Positions 1 to 11,220 of a DNA stretch of 64,000 nucleotides are shown here, in pieces (positions within the stretch are counted from its first letter, which is position 1; each line of letters begins with the position of its first letter). A model generated the notes under the pieces. That model made no database searches. It was not told where the DNA came from and saw only the letters and a program-made list of their open reading frames with translations. This DNA is from Luscinia megarhynchos (taxonomy: Eukaryota > Chordata > Aves > Passeriformes > Turdidae), in assembly GCA_034336665.1 (NCBI GenBank), contig CM067592.1, forward strand, positions 54,984,473 through 55,048,472, in the 5' to 3' direction. The position numbers and the translations under genes were made by a program.

Positions 1-399
1 CTGTCAGACTTCAATTCAAATGAAATAGCGTGTGCTTATGTGTTTATTCACTTTTTCTTTATGAAAATAATGAATTAGAAGGCCTCTATTATATCGACGA
101 AAGAATAAGGAATGCCATTTAATTTAAAGTTTATTTCAACTGAAAGAAGCTCAGTGGTAAAGAAGTAAGATTTAATTTAACTAAGTTTGTTTCTAAGCCT
201 GAAGAAATTTAAGTGTGTAAACAGCAGTCATCATCAACACTGTAAAACAAAGCTTTCAAAAGTTTTAGCCCCAACAAACTTCTATTTTGTTCAATAGTAC
301 TCATATACGCTATGAAGACAGTTACATATCATGGAAATAAGGCAAGTCATGTTTATAGCCAGGGCAAACACGTGGCGTGCCACAGTGCTCCACTATGAA
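1..399. other. non-coding AT-rich flank
   Basis: This is AT-rich sequence with no supported gene, RNA or repeat. It runs up to the first recognisable CR1 fragment. Confidence 0.6.
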
Positions 400-905
400 G
401 CACCACCCCAGTAATTATCACTGCAGCCCAGGGGTCAGTGCTGTGTCTGATCCTGTTCAGTGTCTTCATTAATGAGATGGATGAGGGACAATGTGCATCC
501 TCAGTAAGTTTGCCAAAAATGCAAAGCTGGGTGGAATGGCTGACAGACCACAGGGTGGTCACAGCCAGAGCGACCTGGAGAGGAAGAAGAAATGGGCTCA
601 CAGGAGCTTCATGAAGTTCAACAAGCTGGAGTTCAAAGTCCTGCCAGTGGGGAGGAACAATCTCAGGCACCAGCACGTACTGGGACCACCTATCTGGAAA
701 GCAGCTTTGCAGAAAGGGACCTGGGGACAGAAAGCTGGACACGAGTCATCACTCGGCTGTGTCAGTAAATGCTAATGGTATATGTTGTCAGCAGGATGGG
801 AGAGGTGATCCTTCCTCTTTATTCAGTGCTATTGCAGGCAAACTTGGACTATTGTGTGCACGCAGTCCAGTGAAGGGCTGCAGAGATGAAGGAGCTGGAG
901 GATTG
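400..905 (+). mobile_element. CR1 LINE fragment, ORF2 3' part
   Basis: This is a degraded, 5'-truncated copy of the avian non-LTR retrotransposon CR1. The plus strand follows the 3' half of the CR1 reverse-transcriptase ORF2. Recognisable landmarks are CTGATCCTGTTCAGTGTCTT near 447, CTCATGAAGTTCAACAAG-like text near 610-625, and GAAAGGGACCTGGGGACAG near 713. A block near 843-885 resembles the CR1 stretch for 'LEYCVQ...', read here as TTGGACTATTGTGTGCACGC. The frame is broken by stops and small indels, so it is not functional. Short open frames on both strands here are fragments of this element, not host genes. Similarity fades after about 900. The assignment rests on recalled CR1 consensus. 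Confidence 0.85.
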
Positions 906-1443
906 CTGGGTGGAAGCCGTCATATTTTAGAAGGTGTCATAATCCGTCAAAGACTCCCAAAGTGTTCTGTGATCCACAGCACCTAGCATCAAACCCCCCA
1001 CTCTGGGGGAGGTACCTGTGCATTCCCACTGAGCCACCAAGTGTCTGTCACCCCACAGGATGGATGTGGCGTTTCGTGGGCTTCCCCCACTCCCGGCGGT
1101 TCACGACTGTGACCATCACTGCAACAAACAGACACTGACATTGCAACAATCAAGTCTGGTCTTGGGATCCACAGGTGACAATGTACCTTACTACTCTTAC
1201 CCGTTGTTTTTGTTTCTTTCTTTTCCCTTATACATTTTCTTAACTGTTATTTTTCATGTTTTTATATTGTTGCATTTCTAACCAAAATGGTTAGAACCAT
1301 AATCATAACCAAATATCTTATACTACCTCAATGATACAGTCTGTTATTGAACCTCCTGAGAATTTTGTTATCTCTTCTGCACTCCACACAAAGTAAATCA
1401 ACCCACTTTCCCTTAATCCCACCAAGCAGACCAGACATAACAC
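906..1443. other. unassigned sequence between CR1-like segments
   Basis: No gene is visible. The stretch lies between the CR1 ORF2 fragment and a CR1-like 3' terminus. It could be diverged CR1 interior, a later insertion, or unrelated sequence. The part around 1030-1170 is GC-richer than its surroundings. Confidence 0.4.
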
Positions 1444-1447
1444 CTGA

Positions 1448-1477
1448 CAACTTCAACCATTCTGTGATTCTGTGAAT
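1448..1477 (+). mobile_element. CR1-like 3' terminus
   Basis: CAACCATTCTGTGATTCTGT resembles the end of the CR1 3' UTR, where CR1 carries short tandem 8-mers of the ATTCTGTG/ATTCTATG type. It has the same orientation as the ORF2 fragment upstream and may be the tail of that insertion. The match is short, so confidence is limited. Confidence 0.45.
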
Positions 1478-1810
1478 ACACGACTTTTGTAATGCTATGT
1501 GTCATCAGAAGTCATGGAAATATCCACTTTCATAATAATTGCATTCTCAAATTTAAGAATGAATAGAACATCTAAATTCTTTTTAAATATAATAAAATTC
1601 ATAATAAATTGTATTCAGTTTGTAGCTTGCACATAATTTTAGATCACAATCTGTCATTTGCTTCATTTAGTTGTATAAAATATAATATGTTAATTTTTTT
1701 TTCCACAGAGAGTGAAAGTGACTGGAAAAGGACATGATAGCAGAGAAAAAATAGCATCTGAGTGGAAAAATAAACTTTAAGCCCTTTCCAACATCTATTT
1801 TAAAATTAAA

Positions 1811-2407
1811 TCAGCAATTCATTAAAGTGCTGCTAGTTCTGTACATGAAGTTAGCATAAAGGATGCATTTTGTTAAAAAATTGTCTTTTGTGTAAGGTTG
1901 GGGAAACAAGATAATTAATTGAAGGTAGAACCTGCTAATTGCAAAACGAATGATGGATGCATCAAATGTACCCTGGCCAGGCCGAAAGAAAGAAATAAGT
2001 CTTCCCTGCATTGAAATTAAAATTGTGGAGTCTCTTGAGAATTTGCCGCAGGAGCAGAGTGAATAAAGTACGAACAGTATATGATCAGTGTGAGTCAGCA
2101 GCAGGAACAGTGTGAGGAAGGTCCAGATCTGCACAACTGCCCCCGTCCCTTCATGAACACACTGGACACTCTTGTCACAGAATGTTTCCACAGCTGTGAA
2201 GGAGACAGCCATCCCCAACACCAGGACAGAAGGTAAAGCTGAGTTTTGATTTGGAGTTGATGCAGTTGTAGACAAGCAGCTGCAGTTCACCCTGTTGTGA
2301 TTGCTTTGCAAGAGCAAAGTGAACACTTGTACCATATAAAGTGATGCACTAAACCAGGAAAACCTAGATGACTCCATATTAAATAAATAACCACTGCTGG
2401 TTCCCAT
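1811..2407 (-). other. unidentified 198-codon open frame
   Basis: This is the longest open frame in the window outside simple repeats, and it stays open a further 20 or so codons upstream of its first ATG. The predicted product is rich in Cys and hydrophobic residues. Two stretches could be membrane segments: VLVLGMAVSFTAVETFC around residues 62-78, and VVQIWTFLTLFLLLTH around 91-106. I do not recognise the protein. No obvious splice acceptor, donor, Kozak context or poly(A) signal supports expression. In AT-rich DNA of this size, one frame of this length by chance is plausible. It could also be the remnant of a processed pseudogene or transposon gene. Confidence 0.15.
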
Positions 2408-2479
2408 GCCTCCCAGGCAGCAGAGGCATAGAAAAGTAAAGGTTTGTGGTGAGAATACAAAATGACTTTGTTGTCATTC

Positions 2480-5396
2480 TGAGAATGTGAACACATTCCA
2501 TTTCTTAGTTATTAATAGGTCCTGGTTCAGGGCAATAACAGCAAAACTGACACAATAATGACAGCTTTCCAAGGCTTTCTGGCCAAGGCCCTTAAATATG
2601 ACAATGACTAATTCTTCCAGCTCTATAATTCTCTGACATGACACCAGAGAGACAGCAGAGCAGCCTATTGGTATTCTGAGTACTGCTTCAGTCCAGAAAA
2701 AAGACATCTACAGTTTTTACTACCCCCATGCCTGCTGCTGCAGAAGATGCTCTTGTGACATAGAGAATATGCACATGCCTTGCCCTTTGGATACCAATAA
2801 ATTCGCTTAACCCCTTTAACATTAGGGAAAAGGATCAGTAGGTAAATTAGAAAATCTCAACTGTTAGCAAAAAAACCTGCAACAACAGCAGAAACAGCTC
2901 GGTTGCCTTACTGCAGGTTAGAATTGTCCTAGATGTTACAAAAATTGGTCATTATTGCTTTATACTTTATACTTTAAGGCAAAATATACACTCTTGTCCC
3001 TGGTCCTGCACAATGCAGAATTTAATTACAATAAGCTTTTGTGAACAAACCTCAGTACTGCAGGTGCTGGGCCAGCTGTGATACAAAAAACTCTCTCAAT
3101 GACAGCAACAATATTAAAAGAACATCAGTAAATAATCAAAGAATGTAAATCATTTATGAAGCAAGTAGTCCAAAGGAACTTAAAAATAGGTGAACTTTCA
3201 AAGGATACATTTACACTAAATGAAAAAGCCAGAATTGTATCTCCTAGACGGAAAACCAAGTACTGGTTGAATACACGTAGAAATTTCTGCAAAACCTAAT
3301 ATTCACATTGATTTAGGTGCAAAGCAAAACTAATAAAAGAGTCACAGGAAAGAAGAAAACATATCTGAAAAAAATGAACAAATACAAAGCAAAAAACAAC
3401 CACAGACATACATATATGCAACAGAGAACTGGCTGAGAAAATTGGACAGAAAGGGTACAGAAAAAAAATGTCAAATGTGAAGGGTTTTAGTCTAATAGAA
3501 ATTATCTTCAAGAACAGAAAAAGAAATTATAAATATGTGAACAATACTATGGAGTTTTCCATCTGTTTAATATAATTTCATATCTAGTAACATAAATCTG
3601 AAGTGCTCTGCCTTAAAAAAATAATTTGAGATTATTTATTTAAAGGGTCATTAAATACCTGAGCTGTTAGAAACAAACATTTTTGCTTTCATCTTTCTTT
3701 ACAGTACATTAGATTCAAATTCAAAGAGGTATTCTGATGTTAAGTAACATAAGCACTAATGGAATTAAAATACCACTGATCAAGTTCATAATCATATTTC
3801 TTAAAATGCAAATTATGATGTTGGAAACTTGGAAGAAACCAATAAATATATTTAACTTAAATACATAAATTTTGGGCTTGTTGACTGAAAACAGTTCTTC
3901 AAAGAAAACTTTGCTCTGAATCCCCTCTGAATTCTCTCAAGATTACTATTATTAGTGTGGAATTATCAATAAAGCTGTATCTCTCACAATTTTATTTTTA
4001 TCCATGTTCTCATTAAAATCCATAGTTTTTTCCTCTAAGGATGTGAACTGAGAATGAATCTATCAGAAACCACCCCCAAGTTACAAAAACTGATATCAGG
4101 TGTTTTATGAAGTGTTTACAGTGTTACACCTTTCCAATCCATAAATGCCATGCACCATAAAAGCACACTATATAACCTTCCCTTAGTCTGTCCTGTAAAA
4201 TAAAAGAAAGAAGTACACAGTTTCTATGTCATTTTCCTTTCCCTATCTGAGATAACTACAGATGGTAAAAGGCACAGAAAGGATAATAAACCCAGCTGAT
4301 ACAATACAAAACAGAAATGCAATCAGCATATTGAGTGTTTTGCAGTTGCTGTGATTAGCTTGTTTAGTACAGTATAAATTCCTTTGATGGCACTTGGAGT
4401 CCTTGCTCAGGCTGGAATTATTAAGTGAGACCTTTGTTCACACAGCAGCTGCCTGGGAAAATCTCCCCACACTACATAGGCCTCACCCTACCACCATGAG
4501 TTTGTGACACAGCCAGAATTGCAAAGACTAAACTTTTTTCCCAGCAGTAAAATATACCATACTATAATGGCAATTGACATTCACTGACAATATTTGTACA
4601 CTACCTAACAAGACTAGTAATGCACCATCACCTCACAGAAATGCTTTCTTTAATTGCTGCCTGTCTGGCCTTCCTCTCTAAAGGCTGAAATCCTTTCTTG
4701 GTGGCTGCCAGGGAAATAAAAATAAAAAATGGATTAGAAGCTGGCATCTGAAAGTTCAGACTGGAAGAGTGGACCTGAGAACACTAGAGAACACAGCCTA
4801 AGAGAAGCAGCTGTGTCACCCTGGAAATTTAATGGAAAATATTTGTGCCAAGGAAGATGGCATCAAGTGTCCATAAAATACTGCAGAGAGCACAAGACAG
4901 AAGTACAAGAAAACAAATACTAAAAGCCACTTCAGTATACGTTTGTCCCAAATTCACCTTCAAATATAGCCTGTTTACAGGTGTAAATTTTGGTGTAATT
5001 TCTTATTGACCTAAGACATAACTACTACTTCATTCAGATTCAATAAAATACAATACAGGAACAGAGGAAAGTTAACATGTGAGTAAAACTATCATGAGCG
5101 ACTGTGTGGCAGTAAAGATTTAATACATTTTTCTGACAGTTTTTTACTTCTTCCCAAATGTACTACAATCTTATGTATTTTCTCACACTTTCTTGCCTAT
5201 TTCTTATCTCCTTCTTGTTGAGACTGTTTCTCAGTCAAATATACAGTTCAGGACTATTATTATGCCACCAGCTTACTGTAAAACCCTCAGGCACGACACT
5301 AACTTTTGTTAAACACTGAATAATGTACAACCCATGACAGATCAGCCATAAAAACACTGTACTATTAATTTTCATGAGCAGTAAAACACATAAAGC
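2480..5396. other. non-coding AT-rich interval
   Basis: No gene, RNA or dispersed repeat can be supported here. Reading frames are short and lie in A/T-rich stretches. Confidence 0.55.
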
Positions 5397-5459
5397 ATGG
5401 GGCTGGAACTAGATTACCTTTAAGGTTTCTTTCAATTCAAGCCCTTCAATTATTCCAAG
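5397..5459 (+). mobile_element. CR1 3' UTR stub
   Basis: The text GGGGCTGGAACTAGATTACC followed by TTTAAGGTTTCTTTCAATTC matches the CR1 3' end, which typically reads as a GGAACTAGATGATCTTTAAGG-like stretch followed by CCTTCCAACCC. The copy is short and diverged; only the last 60 or so bases survive. Confidence 0.65.
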
Positions 5460-7326
5460 AAGCCCCTACTTTCAGTGCACCAAATCCTAGTAAAAATGAA
5501 AGAAATTCAAATGCCTAAAATCCTTCTGACTTTATTAATGTAGGTTTATGGTTTCAAACTTAATTCTGATTTTTTTACCTTGTACTCTTTATTCTTACAG
5601 AATAAAGAATTTGAGAATTTGAAGAAAGAACTTGAAGAAACCTAATAAATGGTGGGAAGTCAGAGAAAGAAAACATAGTATTTTACTGATAAGTAAAACT
5701 CTGTAAAAAATAGGTATTTCACAGTGCAAAAATCTTCCTACCTGGTGCTGAAATGAAAGTGGTACATGTTGTCTCTGCCAGTGCTACAGACACATTCTAG
5801 TTTTATGCCCTTTTCATAGACTGCTTGAATATTCATCTGTCTTAATTTTTCTTTCAATGGAACTAGCTAAGAAACTTCTGTCATTTGAAAAGCAGTACAT
5901 CACTTTCAATCTATAGCTAATACATTCTTTGAGCAGCATGCCAGTGAAGGATGGCTGACTCCAAGGAAGGCTTCATTTAACTTCATCCATTTTTCAAGGA
6001 AAATGTCTGGTGATTATATAAGCTACTATCAGCATTAATAGCCAGATAGATAAACACATTTTTAGAAGAGGTTATAATTTCTCACTTTTCTCTTTGCAGT
6101 GGTTGATTAAGGTGGAATATTTGTGCTTTGTATCTATATTTTTCTTACTTCTAAATGTTCTCTTGCCTTTTCTTTTTTACTCAGACATATTCTGATTCAT
6201 ACTATGAGTCGAATGTTTTCTGTTTTTCCACTTACGTAAGGGTTGACAACTCATGGGGGAAAAAAGGGCCACTGAGAATTAGCAACATCCCTGAGTGGTT
6301 TTAATGTACATACTGTGGTAAGACTAATTTCTAGTTTGACATGGGCTTTAAACATTGGCAGCCAAGAGCTTACAGGTTTACCAAAAAGTCTAAACACATA
6401 AAACCCCTTTGAAATTTTTAAAATTTCTACTTAAATACATGTCTATAAAACCCAACAATTTTGCCATTTAAAAAACTTTAAATTATTTAGTTTGACACTG
6501 TAGAGTTTTCTCCCTTGGTAGCACTCTCTTGCTGACTAAATATAACACAACTGACTTTTCACTAGGGCAGAGGTTTCTCAAGACCTGATTTTCACAGTTA
6601 TTATGTATTACTGTACCTTGGTAACTTTACCTCTCCATGTTTTGAAGTAAACACTTACAGTCTAATTACAGAGGGCCTAATTCCTTGCAGAATTGTCCAT
6701 TAATTCCATGACTGAAGAGCTTCAGTGTACCAACAGGGCAGTAAGTAACCTAAAAATATTGGTCACCATTAAACTTTTAAAATGTCCAAACACAAGTTAT
6801 ACAATAGTGGTGAGAAAAGCAAGACCTGATGACACGAAACAGTTTTTGATCTTTACCTTGAAGCTTTGATTGCAGCCCATTCCACCTTTTTTTGTACTGT
6901 GACCTGCTACAAAAAGCTTCAAGGTGAACATGTTGTACAGCCTTGTTAATTCTGCAGGAACCTATGCCTAGCCCTGAAGGAATTTTGAAGCACAAAAACA
7001 TTCCCATTGGAATTTTGATGCAAGCACAGAAGAGGTGCCTTAGAATCTGCAGTGAAGAATTGCAGCAGCCCGCACAGAGGAAGAAGGGAAAGAGTAGTAA
7101 TTTCAAATATGAGATCCCACTTTTGATGATGAAATAACTTAATAGAGCAACCTCTTCTCTTACAAATTTTAACTTTAGGGAGTAGGGATTTAGACAGCTA
7201 GGAAAATGTGGATTTATTGATTTAACTTCAGTTCTAAATCATTCTAAGTTTCAGCTTTTACAGTTGTCTTATCATAGTCAGACTAATATGATAAAATCTT
7301 ACAACCATGGTACCTTACCTTACCCT
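5460..7326. other. non-coding AT-rich interval
   Basis: No supported gene. It contains an exon-like motif at 5601-5645, discussed in the findings. A short open frame at 6943-7137 has no recognisable product. Confidence 0.5.
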
Positions 7327-7790
7327 TGTTGTACCACTCATTCACTCTCCCCTGCCAGAGCTGGGCAGAGGAGAGAGAAAAAAATTAATAAAGGGTTCAT
7401 GTGTTGAGATAAGGGCTGAGAGAAAACACTCCAAGGGCAAAAAACGCTCAACTCAAAGGTACGAAGTGAATTTATGAGTAACAAAATCAGAGGAGGATAA
7501 TGAGAAGCAAAATAAGACCTTAAAAACACCTTTTTCCCCCCAGCTTCTCCCTCCTTACCACTGACACAGCAGGGAGACAAGGAGTGGGGGTTTGGTCAGT
7601 TTATCACCCAAGATTTTTTTCTGCTGGTCTGGGAGAGGAGTCCTTCCTTTGTGAGGCCATGGGATCCCTCCCAGAGGAGACAGTTCTTTGAGAACTTCTC
7701 CAGTGTGGGTTCACTCTCAGGAGCAGGTGTTCCTAACTTCCATTGCAGGCTCCTACACGGCTGTCAAATACTTCCTGTATCATTTCTGGA
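7327..7790 (-). mobile_element. endogenous retrovirus LTR fragment (ERVL-type)
   Basis: On the minus strand this follows the 3' two thirds of a high-copy songbird LTR I recall. From LTR 5' to 3' (high to low coordinates) one meets the 'CACACTGGAGAAGTTCTC' module near 7700, then the module around 7540-7590 preceding a GGTGTTTTTAAGG-like stretch. After these come TTGCTTCTCATTATCCTCCT (7490-7509) and a CATAAA variant of the polyadenylation signal near 7474. Last is the CCTTATCTCAACACATGAAC module around 7395-7414. The 5' end and tandem middle are missing or eroded. It is a relic with no coding capacity. Open frames here are spurious. Confidence 0.75.
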
Positions 7791-8005
7791 GTCATCTAAT
7801 GGCTGAGACCTCAAATATTCTCATTTGTTCTAGCATGATTCTACACCTTTCATCAGCAGAGGAACTAGTCATGTCACAGATATATAAACCTTTTTCTTTG
7901 ATTTGAGGCAGGACTGGCTCATGCTGGTGAACTTTTGGCTGCAGTTTTGTATCAAAAAGATCAAGCTAATAAAACGTGTCCCTTCATAGTATCTCTTTAT
8001 AACTT

Positions 8006-8250
8006 TCACAGAATTACAGAGTGGGAGGAGTCGGAAGAGAGCTCTGGAGATCATCTAGCCCAACCCCCTTGACCAAATTAGTTCACTCTAAGCATATTGC
8101 ACAGGATCATTTACAGGCTAGGTTTGAATATATCCAGAGAAGGAGACTCCATAACTTCTCTGGATAGCCTCTTACAGTGCTCTATCATTCTCTGAGTTGT
8201 ACCTCATACTCATATGGAACTTCCTTTGGTCTGGGTTGTGTCTGTTGTTT
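8006..8250 (-). mobile_element. CR1 LINE 3' fragment
   Basis: On the plus strand this reads as the reverse of a CR1 3' end. It opens CACAGAATTACAGAGTGGGA, then GGAGATCATCTAGCCCAACC, then AGAAGGAGACTCCATAACTT, and then GTGCTCTATCATTCTCTGAG. These are the usual landmarks of the CR1 3' UTR and ORF2 end in inverse orientation. The 5' truncation falls near 8250. The copy is diverged. Confidence 0.85.
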
Positions 8251-9773
8251 TAAAGAACTATTTGATTAAAGAGCTGTTCCAAATACAATCTTGAATTCTT
8301 AACATTTATACCTGCTATAAACACCCGTTCAGAAGAATATAGAGATATTTTCATGCGGATTTTTTCTCCTCCTACTTTCATTTCTTCACACAGGGAACTA
8401 CATGGTACACATAGTGAACATCCATCCTAATCAGACATGTTTAATTATCCCTGAACATTATTAATAGTTACAAATATTACAATTTTATTCACGTCATTCC
8501 ACATGGTGTGTGATTACATAGAAATAACATGACCAAATTACATTATTTCTATTCCATATTTAAAGTTTCTTTTCCAGCAATAGAAGATACTTCAGAACTT
8601 AATTTAAAAACATGTTAAACAAAAGGGAATGATCGTATAGAAGCACCATTCCATATAATTAAACAATAATGCAAATAATTAGATTTCATTTTGATCCTAG
8701 GAGAATTGTCACATTTGCTTGAGCAGAAAAATGCAAAGTTCATTTGGATCTTAATGCAGTATTTTGCAAGCATTATGAATCAAAGTAATAAGAAAATTCA
8801 AACTATTCAATGTAATACAACTAAAAGGTGAAACTCCACTGTTGTGTCATGTTTTGCAATTTCCCGTCAATTCATCAATTTTAATAATACAGACAAATCA
8901 GAGAATTAGATCTATTAAAATATCTGTGAAAAAGAAATTCATTATTCTAAGCATAAGACTCACTGCCTACTTAATACACACTGGCACACTACAAAAGACA
9001 AATACAGTAGAGTGGAACTCTGTATGAAGTGACATCCCCATCTGGGTTCTTATTACATACTATAAATTGTAAGGAAGGTTTGATTACCTGAATGTCACAT
9101 TCTCTAGCGTTGACTGTTTTTTCTTGAAAGTATACTTTTTTTTCCCCGTTCCTAAAGAATTACCAACTTCTACAGTCTAAAAGTATAGTTTTAGTGCCAG
9201 GTGGTAAGGTTTTCATGCTTTTCCAATGTTTGAATCATCTAACAGTCCCAGAAAAATCCCAGAACCCAATAATCCTGAATCATTTTCTATCCTTGCAATC
9301 ATGTGGTATGCTCAATCCCCTAGACCTAAGGTAATGGTAAAAACATTATTACAAATAAGTGGGAAGATCCATGGGACCTCATTACACGGGGGTGTGGGTA
9401 TGGGTGCATTTCTATGGATGCCAGAACACAGTGGATCCCACCAGGTGTGTCCGTCCTGCCCTACATTGTGCACAGGACCAGAGACAATATCCTCATGATG
9501 ATCCTCCAGCAGATGTCGAGGAGCAGTGGACTTAAACAACTCGCACACCTGCCACACAGGGAACTGGAATTTCTTGAGATGAGAAGTCTATTAAAGGATT
9601 TTATCTATTTATGGACATGAAGGTTTTATACATATCTAAATGTGAGGACTTGACTTGAAGATCTTGAGACAGATTGTTTTTTCTTGTTGGTTGTTTTCCC
9701 CGCAGTTCTGAGAGTTGAAATGTTTCATGTTTGCAGTGTTAAGTTGTAAATTTGTAATCATTAAGCTATAAGC
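8251..9773. other. non-coding AT-rich interval
   Basis: No supported gene. A GC-richer pocket at about 9360-9560 carries overlapping frames on both strands, but I recognise no product and no repeat there. Confidence 0.5.
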
Positions 9774-10358
9774 TGTGGGAGTCAGCCTGACCGGTATTCC
9801 AGGTCAGGCAGCCATTACTAAAGAAGAACTGTACCACAACCTTAGGCCTTGGGAGGCATTTGTTGAGTTGTGGCCATCCCAGAAGGAAAAGTTCCAAGGA
9901 GTTATGGGATTGCCCGTGTTGATGTCTCATAAATATTCCTAACCTTCATTTTCCAGTTGATCATGACCACTCCCAGTCCCTAGAATGTTCTGCCTTCCTT
10001 GTATCCCCATTGGCCCTCAACTGATGCAGTGTCCCACCCAGTCTACCCCACTGGACTCTACCTTCACTTACTTCATCTCTGCACCACTTTCCTTTATACC
10101 CACTGGACCCTAATCTTAACTCCACCCCCTCTCTTGCCCCAAATTTATACCCTAGACCTCCCTACATCTTGGTCTTCAACCACCGACTCCTAAAGAGACC
10201 TTGTCCCCTCAAGTAGTATCTTCAGATTTTTGGGCCTCGTCTCACATTTATTTTCATTATTATTAAAGTATTTTATGTTGCTAAGTCATGGTCATCGCAC
10301 CTCTCTTCTTTTATATCTGCCACTATTGCCCTAATATCAGAAAACCCTAATAAGTATT
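9774..10358 (+). mobile_element. possible LTR (unclassified)
   Basis: A stretch with LTR-like composition begins TGTGGGAGTCAGCCTGACCG. Near its start is a perfect 8-bp inverted repeat, GCCTGACC (9785-9792) and GGTCAGGC (9802-9809). It then passes through a long C-rich, pyrimidine-biased segment (about 9990-10210). An ATTAAA polyadenylation-type hexamer lies at 10262. It abuts the GC-rich block at 10359-11220, as an LTR would abut an internal region. No second LTR or target duplication is visible, and both boundaries are guesses. It could be an unrelated repeat. Confidence 0.3.
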
Positions 10359-11220
10359 GTCAGGGATCACCCTCCCCCCTGATAATAAGACTGCTGCATG
10401 CCAATTTGATAACCCGTATTGTTAGCGCTCCTGCCTGACAGCCCCTGTATGAGGAGACAGGGTCTCCGTAAAACGGCTGCTGCTGCGCGGCCTTCGGGGG
10501 GGTGTGGAAACAAGGTCTAAAGTATGATGACAGGGCTCTAATTGCTCTGCTGTGGTGCAAAAGCCACAAACTTGATGCGACTGAAGCGGCTGCTTTAGAT
10601 TTTAAAGCTGGGACCGGGCTCGCAAGTTCATACTTCAAGCAGTGTCCATTGGAGACAAGGCTGCCATTGGCTCATTAAGTCATGGAGACTCATAATGGAC
10701 CTGCTAAGGCAGCTACAGAGAGAGTGGAATGTGAGGGCGGCGGAGGAGACGGCTTCTGAGGTGGATGAGGAGAACCAGGCATCAGGAGATCTGGCGGGAG
10801 GCATGGCCACTGCTCTGGGCGTGTGGGGGAGCAGAATTGCTGTGCAGAACCGAGCCACCATGGAGCACCCTAGAGACTGCCTTGTCGCCCCGTGGCAGGA
10901 CATACCGACAGTGGGATGCACCCCAGTCAAGCCCGACGGCTCTGGAGGGGGACCTGGCCATGGAAGAGCCATGCCTAGTGCCAGAGCTGATTCGTGGTCA
11001 GATCCCAGAAATATGTCACCATGGGTGCCCAGATTCCCAGCGAGTGTTATACCCAGGAGCAGCGGCGGATGGCAGGGTCCACGGCAGGGCACGCACGCCA
11101 CTGCTGCTGGAGCTGGAGTTACCCGTGGAATACCCACCTGCTAGGGGCACTGAGAGCCAGAGCCACCATTTTTCTGCAGACCCCAGAGACAAGGATAAGG
11201 TGTCAAGCTGGCAATGAAAG
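10359..11220 (+). mobile_element. GC-rich block, possible retroelement interior
   Basis: This block is clearly richer in G+C and CpG than its surroundings. Open frames of about 150 codons overlap in two plus-strand frames (10695-11144 and 10765-11217), with a 169-codon frame on the minus strand (10628-11137). One plus frame begins with a charged stretch, MDLLRQLQREWNVRAAEE, and continues acidic and then Gly/Pro-rich. That would suit a degraded gag-like region, but I recognise no domain. High G+C lowers stop-codon frequency, so several overlapping frames are expected without selection. The block may be the internal part of an LTR element whose LTR lies just upstream. This is inference. Confidence 0.3.

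Noticed and set aside
6943..7137. 64-codon frame preceded by CTGCAG, looking like an exon
   Set aside because: The acceptor context lacks a convincing pyrimidine tract and no homologue is recognised.
10359..10440. TGTCAGG...CCTGACA as a complete short transposon with terminal inverted repeats
   Set aside because: The arms are only 7 bp and the unit about 82 bp. No target duplication flanks it, so chance is sufficient.
10628..11137. 169-codon minus-strand frame as a gene
   Set aside because: Frames overlap it on the plus strand, the block is GC-rich and stop-poor, and no domain is recognisable.
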